Translations under genes and position numbers: made by a program
Shown: positions 1 through 5,798 of the stretch, piece by piece
Numbering within the stretch: the first letter of the stretch is position 1
How the letters are laid out: every line of letters begins with the position of its first letter
Notes under the pieces: model-generated
Told to the model about the DNA's origin: nothing
What the model saw: the letters and a program-made list of their open reading frames with translations, nothing else
The model's database searches: none
Origin: Actinospineispora acaciae DSM 45401
GTDB taxonomy: Bacteria; Actinomycetota; Actinomycetes; Mycobacteriales; Pseudonocardiaceae
Direction: 5' to 3'
Assembly (NCBI RefSeq): GCF_000620785.1
Contig: NZ_JIAI01000029.1
Coordinates: 1 to 52,881, forward strand
DNA: 52,881 bases

Positions 1-1
1 C

Positions 2-607
2 CTCACCCGCCACGTCGTCGCCCGCCAACGCCGCGCCGAATGGCGCTACGCCATCACCAACCACACCGGCCACCTCATCCGCGGCGGCATCACCCGCCAC
101 CGACCCGACGGCGTCCAGAACGGCGCCGACGGCGGGGTCGTCGAACTACACATCCCGGCCACCCTGCTGGCCAGGTTGGCCGCGAACCCGCCACCCGGCT
201 GGGCCGGGGTGATCAGCGACCTGGCCAGGCAGTACGCTGCCTGGCCAGCCACCAAACGAGGGTTCGACCAGAAACCCGGGCGGCGGCTGCCCACCACCGG
301 GCTACGCCGGCACACCCAGATCCGCGACCGCACCTGCCGCGGACCGGGCTGCCGCCTGTCGGCGATCAAGACGGAGTTCGACCACACCCGCGACTACCGC
401 CACGGCGGACCCACCGTCGAGATCAACGGCGGCAACGTCTGCGACCACGACCATGACCTCAAGACGAAGGGAGGCTGGAGGCTCGAACAACCCGAACCCG
501 GAACGTTCACCTGGATCAGCCCACTCGGACAAACCCACACCACCCAGGGCGAACCGATCATCACGCCAACACTCGAGCCCGGCGACGACGATCCGCCACC
601 GTTCTGA
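2..607 (+). CDS. HNH endonuclease / DUF222 (13E12-type) protein, 3' part
   Basis: The frame is open from base 2 with no start, so this is the C-terminal 201 residues of a longer protein. It carries an HNH-like nuclease core: a Cys pair (RTCRGPGCR), then FDHTRDYRHGGPT, then NVCDHDHDLKTKGGW, the DH...N...H layout with two CxxC-type zinc positions of DUF222/13E12-repeat HNH proteins. These are abundant, often multicopy, in actinomycetes and of unknown role; some sit in mobile DNA. The tail is rich in Pro, Thr and Asp. The next gene starts 70 bases later on the same strand behind its own promoter-like motif, so they are probably not one operon. Function beyond putative DNA cleavage is inference. 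Confidence 0.8.
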   Translation, partial: LTRHVVARQRRAEWRYAITNHTGHLIRGGITRHRPDGVQNGADGGVVELHIPATLLARLAANPPPGWAGVISDLARQYAAWPATKRGFDQKPGRRLPTTGLRRHTQIRDRTCRGPGCRLSAIKTEFDHTRDYRHGGPTVEINGGNVCDHDHDLKTKGGWRLEQPEPGTFTWISPLGQTHTTQGEPIITPTLEPGDDDPPPF

Positions 608-629
608 CAGGGGCCGGCCGGGCACGGCA

Positions 630-635
630 TAGGGT
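630..635 (+). promoter_or_regulatory. Candidate -10 element of the pgsA operon
   Basis: TAGGGT fits the actinobacterial TANNNT -10 pattern. It lies 41 bases before the pgsA ATG in the only gap ahead of the four-gene PIM operon. No convincing -35 is visible. Confidence 0.35.
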
Positions 636-676
636 GAGCAGGTCAGTCGCTGTGCCCGCACGTCCGGTAGGGGTTC

Positions 677-1381
677 ATGCTCGACAATCTCGTCGCCCGC
701 GCCTCGGTCGGTCGGGTGACCGATCCGCTGGGGCGTGCGCTGGTCAGGTGGGGTGTTTCGCCCGACCTGGTGACGGTGGTGGGCACGGTGGGGTGCGTGG
801 CCGCGGCCGTGTGGTTCCTGCCTCGGGGCCAGTTGGTGCTCGGGCCGTGTGTGATCAGCGCGTTTGTGCTGTTCGATCTGTTGGACGGCGCGGTTGCCAG
901 GGCGCGGGGGACCGGGACGCGGTTCGGCGCGGTGCTCGACTCCACCTGCGACCGGATCGCGGACGGGGCGCTGTTCGCGGCGTTGGCGTGGTGGTGCCTG
1001 CGGGTGGGGGACGAGCCGGGCACGGCGGCGGCCGCGATGATCTCGCTGGTTGCGGGGCAGGTGGTGTCCTACCTCAAGGCGCGGGCGGAGGCTAGTGGGC
1101 TGTCCGCGCACGGTGGCCTGGTGGAGCGGGCCGAGCGGCTGATACTGGCGTTGCTGGGGACCTTTCTGGAGGGCGTCGGGGTGCCTGGGGCGCTGGCGGT
1201 CGCATTGTGGCTGCTCGCGGTTGGGTCGGTGATCACGTTGGGGCAGCGGCTGGTCGCTGTGCACTGTTCGGCGGGCGGTCGGGGTGCGGACGGTGAGAGC
1301 GGCCCGGGCGGCGGCGAGGGGCGGGGCGAAGCGAGCGGTGCGGGCGACACCGGCGGCGGGGATGGGGCGCCGCGGCCGTGA
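677..1381 (+). CDS. pgsA: Phosphatidylinositol phosphate synthase (CDP-alcohol phosphatidyltransferase)
   Basis: This 234-residue membrane enzyme condenses CDP-diacylglycerol with inositol phosphate, the first step towards PI and PI mannosides in actinobacteria. The CDP-alcohol phosphotransferase signature D-x2-D-G-x2-A-R-x8-G-x3-D-x3-D is complete around residues 68-93 (DLLDGAVAR, then GAVLDSTCD). Several hydrophobic helices surround it, and a Gly/Ala-rich hydrophilic tail of about 40 residues ends the protein. It is first in a run matching Rv2612c-Rv2611c-Rv2610c-Rv2609c, which makes the inositol substrate more likely than glycerol phosphate. The ATG has AGGGG just upstream. Its stop overlaps the GTG of the next gene by 4 bases (GTGA), implying translational coupling. 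Confidence 0.9.
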   Translation: MLDNLVARASVGRVTDPLGRALVRWGVSPDLVTVVGTVGCVAAAVWFLPRGQLVLGPCVISAFVLFDLLDGAVARARGTGTRFGAVLDSTCDRIADGALFAALAWWCLRVGDEPGTAAAAMISLVAGQVVSYLKARAEASGLSAHGGLVERAERLILALLGTFLEGVGVPGALAVALWLLAVGSVITLGQRLVAVHCSAGGRGADGESGPGGGEGRGEASGAGDTGGGDGAPRP

Positions 1382-2301
1382 AGGACGCGCTGGTCGATCT
1401 CGGCTATGCGTTCGGTTGGCGGGCGGTGCGCGCGGTGCCGGGCGGGGTCGCGAGCGGGGTGTTTCGGGCCGGTGCGGGGCTGGTGGCGCGGCGGGGTGGC
1501 GCGGGGGCGCGACAGCTGCGGGCGAACCTGGGGCGGCTGTTCGAGCACGGTGGTGCGCGGGTCACGGCGGAGGAGCTGGACGCGGCCACCGCTGCTGGCC
1601 TGCGGTCCTACGCCCGGTACTGGTGTGAGGCGTTTCGGTTGCCGGGGATGGACCCGGGCGCGCTGCACGCCGCCGTGGACCCGGCGGTGGCGGGGGTGGC
1701 GCACCTGGAGACGGCGCTGGCGCGTGGGCGGGGGGTGATCGCGGCGCTGACCCACAGCGGGAACTGGGACGTTGCCGGGGTGTGGCTGGTGCGGGCGCTG
1801 GCCGAGCGGGGGGAGCCGGCCAGCTTGGTCACGGTGGCCGAGCGGTTGCGTCCGGATTCGCTGTACAACCGGTTTGTGGCCTATCGCGAGTCGCTCGGGT
1901 TCGAGGTGCTGGCCGTCGACGGCGGCGCTCGGATGGTCGCCACGCTGGCCGCCCGGCTGCGGCAGAACCGGGTGGTGTGCCTGGTCGCCGATCGTGAGCT
2001 GGGCGGCGGTGGGATCGAGGTCGACCTCTGCGGCGAACCGGCCAGGTTGCCCGCCGGGCCGGCCCAGTTGGCCAGGCACACCGGGGCGGCGCTGCTGCCG
2101 TTCGGATGCTGGTTCACCCCGACCGGGTGGGGGCTGCGGTTCCATCCGCCCGTCGAGGTGCCCCACGCGGTGGCGGCCAGGAAAGCTGACCAGGTGACGA
2201 CCCAGGCGATGGCCGACGCGTTCGCCCTCGACCTCACCGAGCATCCGACGGACTGGCACATGTTGCAGCCGGTCTGGTCGGCGGACCGGGCCGTGCGATG
2301 A
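1378..2301 (+). CDS. patA: Phosphatidylinositol mannoside acyltransferase
   Basis: This 307-residue protein of the LpxL/HtrB lysophospholipid acyltransferase family acylates the mannose added to PI by PimA, on the inner face of the membrane. The catalytic H-x4-D motif is HSGNWD near residue 125. The family signature continues with a conserved CLVADREL block and an acceptor-site Pro-rich LPAGPAQLARHTGAALLP stretch. The GTG start overlaps the pgsA stop and the gene's own stop overlaps the pimA ATG (ATGA), so the three are coupled. Assignment rests on family features plus position between pgsA and pimA, as with Rv2611c. Confidence 0.9.
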   Translation: MKDALVDLGYAFGWRAVRAVPGGVASGVFRAGAGLVARRGGAGARQLRANLGRLFEHGGARVTAEELDAATAAGLRSYARYWCEAFRLPGMDPGALHAAVDPAVAGVAHLETALARGRGVIAALTHSGNWDVAGVWLVRALAERGEPASLVTVAERLRPDSLYNRFVAYRESLGFEVLAVDGGARMVATLAARLRQNRVVCLVADRELGGGGIEVDLCGEPARLPAGPAQLARHTGAALLPFGCWFTPTGWGLRFHPPVEVPHAVAARKADQVTTQAMADAFALDLTEHPTDWHMLQPVWSADRAVR

Positions 2302-3482
2302 ACGAGCCGCTGCGGGTGGGGATCGTCTGCCCGTACTCGTTCGACGTTCCGGGCGGCGTGCAGTCCCACGTGACCGGGCTGGCCGGGGCGTTGCGGGCGC
2401 TGGGGCACTCGGTGAACGTGCTGGCGCCGGCGGGGGCGTCCCGGGAGGAGCGGCCCGAGTTCTTCACCCCGGGCGGGCGGGCCGTGGGGGTGCGGTACAA
2501 CGGCTCGGTGGCCCGGCTCACGTTCGGGCCGGTGGCCTACGGCAGGGTGCGGCGGTGGCTGGCCGAGCACGAGTTCGACGTGCTGCACCTGCACGAGCCG
2601 ATCGCGCCGAGCCTGTCCATGCTGGCGCTCGCGATGGCCGACGGGCCGGTGGTGGCCACGTTCCACACCGCCACCGAGCGGTCCCGGGCGCTGACCACGT
2701 TCCAGGGCGTGCTGCGGCCGCTGCTGGAGAAGATCACCGCCCGGATCGCGGTGTCCCCGCTGGCCAGGCGGGTGCAGGTGGAACACCTCGGCGGGGACGC
2801 GGTGGAGATCCCGAACGGGGTGGACGTCGCGCGGTTCGCCCGGGCCCGGCCGCTGACCGGGTACCCGAGGCCGGGGGTGCGCACAGTCGGGTTCCTGGGG
2901 CGGTTCGACGAGCCCCGCAAGGGAATGGACGTGCTGCTGGACGCGCTGAGGGCGGTCCCGGCGGGCGGGGTGCGGCTGTTGGTGGTCGGCCGGGGGGACG
3001 AGGCGGGGCTGCGCGGGCGGGCCGGGCCGGAGCTGGCCGCGCGGATACACGTGCTGGGCGACGCCGACGACGACACCGCCGCGTCCGCGCTGCGGTCGAT
3101 GGACGTCTACTGCGCGCCGAACACCGGCGGCGAGAGCTTCGGCATGGTGGTCACCGAGGCGATGGCGGCCGGGGCGGCGGTGGTGGCCAGCGACCTGGAC
3201 GCGTTCCGCCGGGTGCTCGACGACGGGCGCGCCGGCGAGCTGGTGCCGACCGGCGACCCGGTGGCGCTGGCCGCCGCGCTGCGGGCGCTGCTGGACGACG
3301 ACACCCGCCGTGCCGGGCTGGCCGCCGCCGGGGCCGAGCGCGCCGCGCGGTGGGACTGGCCGCTGGTCGCCGCGGCCGTGCTGCGGGTGTACGAGGCGGC
3401 GATCGCGGCCGACCCCCGGCGGCCGGTGGCCCGGCGCCCGGAAGGCCCGGTGCGCGTCGGCGAGCGGCCCCCGGCGGGCTGA
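2298..3482 (+). CDS. pimA: GDP-mannose:phosphatidylinositol alpha-mannosyltransferase PimA
   Basis: This GT-B (GT4) glycosyltransferase of 394 residues transfers the first mannose from GDP-mannose to PI to give PIM1 at the cytoplasmic membrane face. Visible motifs are the N-terminal glycine-rich PGGVQSHVTGLA loop, HLHEP in the acceptor domain, IPNGVDVARF at the domain hinge, and the E-x7-E nucleotide-sugar motif (ESFGMVVTE) near residue 278. Length matches the mycobacterial enzyme. The ATG overlaps the patA stop, and the TGA overlaps the next ATG by one base (TGATG). Synteny with Rv2610c supports the specific name. Confidence 0.93.
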   Translation: MNEPLRVGIVCPYSFDVPGGVQSHVTGLAGALRALGHSVNVLAPAGASREERPEFFTPGGRAVGVRYNGSVARLTFGPVAYGRVRRWLAEHEFDVLHLHEPIAPSLSMLALAMADGPVVATFHTATERSRALTTFQGVLRPLLEKITARIAVSPLARRVQVEHLGGDAVEIPNGVDVARFARARPLTGYPRPGVRTVGFLGRFDEPRKGMDVLLDALRAVPAGGVRLLVVGRGDEAGLRGRAGPELAARIHVLGDADDDTAASALRSMDVYCAPNTGGESFGMVVTEAMAAGAAVVASDLDAFRRVLDDGRAGELVPTGDPVALAAALRALLDDDTRRAGLAAAGAERAARWDWPLVAAAVLRVYEAAIAADPRRPVARRPEGPVRVGERPPAG

Positions 3483-4459
3483 TGGACCCGTTCGGCGTGC
3501 TGGTGGGCTGCGCGCTCGCGGTGCTGGCCCTGCTGGTGGTGGCGTCCTGCCTGCTGCGGGCGAACCGCCTCGACCGGCTGCACGTGCGGACCGACGCGGC
3601 GCGCGCGGCCCTGTTCGCCGCGCTGGAGCGGCGTGCCGTGGTGGCCCGCTCGGTCGCGCGCCACGCCGGGGACGAGTCGCTGCGGGCGGTCTCCGCGCGC
3701 ACCGAGACCGCGCCCGCCCCCGACCGGGAGGCCGCCGAGAACGACCTGGGCCGGCTGCTGCACACGCTGGACCGCGACGGGCTGCCGGCCGCGCTGGGCG
3801 CCGAGCTGTCCGACGCCGAGCAGCGGGTGATGATCGCGCGGCGGGTGTACAACGACGCGGTCCGGGACACCCTGGCGCTGCGCTCGCGGCGGCTGGTGCG
3901 GTGGCTGCGGCTGGCCGGCAACGCGCCGACGCCCGGCTACTTCGAGATCGTCGAGTTCGACCCGGAGGAGGCAGGGCCGCCGTCCCGGGCCCGGCGGGCC
4001 GCGCGGGTGGTGTTGCTCGACCCCGACGACCGGGTGCTGCTGTTCGAAGGCGTCGACCCGGCGCGGCCGGGGGAGCCGTACTGGTTCACCCCGGGCGGCG
4101 GGTTCGAGCCCGGCGAGGACGCGCGGGCGGCCGCCGTGCGCGAACTGGCCGAGGAGACCGGGCTGCGGCTGGCGCCGGACGAGCTGCTCGGGCCGGTGTG
4201 GCGGCGGAGCACGGTGTTCGGCTTCGACGGCGGCACCATCGCCGCGGACGAGGAGTTCTTCGTGGCGCGCGCCGAGCTCGCCTCGGTGGACACCTCCGGC
4301 TTCACCGACCTGGAGGTGGACACCGTGCTCGGACACCGCTGGTGGAGCGGCGAGGAGCTGCGCGCGACCGAGGCGGTGGTCTACCCGAGGGACCTCGGCG
4401 CGCTGCTCGGCGAGCTTCCGGACGGCCGGTGGGACGGAGTAACCCGCGAGGTGTCCTGA
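3482..4459 (+). CDS. Membrane-anchored LemA-like/Nudix hydrolase (Rv2609c type)
   Basis: The 325-residue protein starts with one hydrophobic segment (about residues 4-22). A helical region follows with the LemA-like signature RRVYNDAVRDT near residue 122. The C-terminal half is a Nudix domain. The Nudix box G-x5-E-x7-R-E-U-x-E-E-x-G-U is intact (GGFEPGE...RELAEETGL, about residues 206-226), preceded by WFTPGGG. Nudix enzymes hydrolyse nucleoside diphosphates linked to another moiety; the substrate here is unknown. Conserved linkage to pimA suggests nucleotide-sugar or CDP-lipid housekeeping (inference). Start overlaps the pimA stop by one base. It ends the operon. Confidence 0.85.
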   Translation: MDPFGVLVGCALAVLALLVVASCLLRANRLDRLHVRTDAARAALFAALERRAVVARSVARHAGDESLRAVSARTETAPAPDREAAENDLGRLLHTLDRDGLPAALGAELSDAEQRVMIARRVYNDAVRDTLALRSRRLVRWLRLAGNAPTPGYFEIVEFDPEEAGPPSRARRAARVVLLDPDDRVLLFEGVDPARPGEPYWFTPGGGFEPGEDARAAAVRELAEETGLRLAPDELLGPVWRRSTVFGFDGGTIAADEEFFVARAELASVDTSGFTDLEVDTVLGHRWWSGEELRATEAVVYPRDLGALLGELPDGRWDGVTREVS

Positions 4460-4466
4460 GCCGACT

Positions 4467-4494
4467 TACACTGGGGTGTACCCGTACGGGTGCA
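4467..4494 (+). promoter_or_regulatory. pdxS promoter with start-site palindrome
   Basis: TACACT at 4467-4472 fits a -10 box. It is followed at 4477-4494 by the near-perfect palindrome TGTACCCGTACGGGTGCA (8 of 9 pairs), centred a few bases after the expected transcription start. That position would suit a repressor operator, for example of a PdxR-like or other regulator; none is adjacent. The element is 27 bases before the chosen GTG. Confidence 0.45.
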
Positions 4495-4520
4495 TCCAGC
4501 CCAACCAGAGAGGTCCCAGA

Positions 4521-5450
4521 GTGTCCGCCGAGCAGCTCCCGTCCGATCGTCCCGAGTCGAGCCAGGCCTCCCAGTTCGGGACCGCCCGAGTCAAGCGCGG
4601 GATGGCCGAGATGCTCAAGGGCGGTGTGATCATGGACGTGGTCACGCCGGAGCAGGCCAAGATCGCCGAGGACGCCGGCGCCGTCGCGGTGATGGCGCTG
4701 GAGCGGGTGCCCGCCGACATCCGTGCCCAGGGCGGCGTCGCCCGGATGAGCGATCCCGACATGATTCAGGGCATTGTTGAGGCCGTCTCAATTCCGGTGA
4801 TGGCCAAGGCGCGTATCGGTCACTTCGTCGAGGCCCAGGTGTTGCAGTCGCTCGGTGTGGACTACATCGACGAGTCCGAGGTGCTCACTCCGGCCGATGA
4901 GGCACATCACATCGACAAATGGGCGTTCACCGTGCCGTTCGTGTGCGGCGCGACCAATCTGGGTGAGGCGCTGCGGCGTATCTCCGAGGGTGCCGCGATG
5001 ATTCGCTCGAAGGGCGAGGCGGGCACCGGGAACGTCGTCGAGGCGACCCGTCACATGCGCTCGATTCGCGCCGAGATCCGCCGGCTCGGCGGCCTGGACG
5101 CCACCGAGCTGTTTGTTGCCGCAAAGGAGTTGCGGGCGCCGGTGGAGCTCGTGGCCGAGGTGGCGGCGGCCGGGAAGCTGCCGGTCGTGCTGTTCACCGC
5201 CGGTGGCATCGCCACCCCCGCCGACGCGGCGATGATGATGCAGCTGGGTGCGGAAGGCGTTTTCGTCGGGTCCGGAATCTTCAAGTCCGGCGACCCGGCT
5301 CGGCGCGCCGAGTCAATCGTGAAGGCCACCACTTTCCACGACGATCCCGACGTGATTGCGAAAGTCTCGCGCGGGCTCGGCGAGGCAATGGTCGGCATCA
5401 ACCTGACCGACCTGCCGGAGGGCCAGCGTTACGCCCAGCGGGGCTGGTAA
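4521..5450 (+). CDS. pdxS: Pyridoxal 5'-phosphate synthase, lyase subunit PdxS (Pdx1)
   Basis: This (beta/alpha)8 barrel builds PLP from ribose 5-phosphate, glyceraldehyde 3-phosphate and ammonia delivered by PdxT. Recognisable blocks are KGGVIMDVVTPEQAKIAEDAGAV with the first Asp, AKARIGHFVEAQVL carrying the Schiff-base lysine, DESEVLTPAD, the second lysine loop SKGEAGTGNV, and the phosphate-binding FTAGGIATPAD and GVFVGSGIF loops. I chose the GTG at 4521 (309 residues, with an AGAGGT-like site before it). A GTG at 4476 in frame lies before the expected transcript start. The partner pdxT is not adjacent but 10 kb downstream, an unusual split. Confidence 0.96.
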   Translation: MSAEQLPSDRPESSQASQFGTARVKRGMAEMLKGGVIMDVVTPEQAKIAEDAGAVAVMALERVPADIRAQGGVARMSDPDMIQGIVEAVSIPVMAKARIGHFVEAQVLQSLGVDYIDESEVLTPADEAHHIDKWAFTVPFVCGATNLGEALRRISEGAAMIRSKGEAGTGNVVEATRHMRSIRAEIRRLGGLDATELFVAAKELRAPVELVAEVAAAGKLPVVLFTAGGIATPADAAMMMQLGAEGVFVGSGIFKSGDPARRAESIVKATTFHDDPDVIAKVSRGLGEAMVGINLTDLPEGQRYAQRGW

Positions 5451-5545
5451 CCACCTCCTTCGGTTAACCCGACGGGGCGGTCGACGAATGCCGCTCCCGC
5501 GTGTCGGGATTGGGAATCTGTAGCACGGCAGTACTCTCCGTGCCC

Positions 5546-5621
5546 GTGATCAACACTGTTATCACGCGCAAAGGTGAACCTTCACCCCTTCGTCACTGAG
5601 CTCACCTATATTTCCGTGAGC
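5546..5621 (+). promoter_or_regulatory. Cluster of three inverted repeats around a TATATT -10 box
   Basis: The pdxS to beta-helix gap holds GTGAT-C-AACA/TGTT-ATCAC (5546-5565, one-base bulge), GGTGAA-CC-TTCACC (5573-5586, perfect), and GCTCAC-N10-GTGAGC (5600-5621), which brackets TATATT at 5607-5612. The rest of 5451-5654 shows nothing else I can name. The arrangement looks like a multi-operator promoter for the genes that follow. Confidence 0.45.
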
Positions 5622-5654
5622 AAAGCGACAGGTGGTGTGAGAGGTGCCGAAGTG

Positions 5655-5798
5655 ATGCGTGTGAGTTACATCGGGGCGAGGCTCGTTCGGGCCGCGTCTC
5701 GAGGCAGCGGCGGTCACGGGCCGACGGCCCGGTCCGGCGAGGTGCGGACTCGCACACCGCGGTATCTGGCGCGGTCTCTGGCGGGGGAGGAGTACTGA
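5655..5798 (+). CDS. Possible small basic protein, 47 residues
   Basis: ATG at 5655 follows GAGGTG by eight bases. The frame ends in a TGA sharing its last base with the ATG of the beta-helix gene (TGATG), a coupling geometry common in this window. The product is Arg-, Gly- and Ser-rich with no domain I recognise. It may be a real leader peptide coupled to its neighbour, or only the transcribed leader. No function is claimed. Confidence 0.35.
   Translation: MRVSYIGARLVRAASRGSGGHGPTARSGEVRTRTPRYLARSLAGEEY

Noticed and set aside
302..2259. Long minus-strand ORFs opposite the DUF222 and pgsA-patA genes
   Set aside because: They are antisense to clear family members, have low-complexity Arg/Pro/Gly/His composition and no start context; typical shadow frames of GC-rich genes.
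4476..4520. Upstream GTG start for pdxS
   Set aside because: It lies before the predicted transcription start and inside the palindrome region. GTG 4521 has a better ribosome-binding context and gives the usual length.
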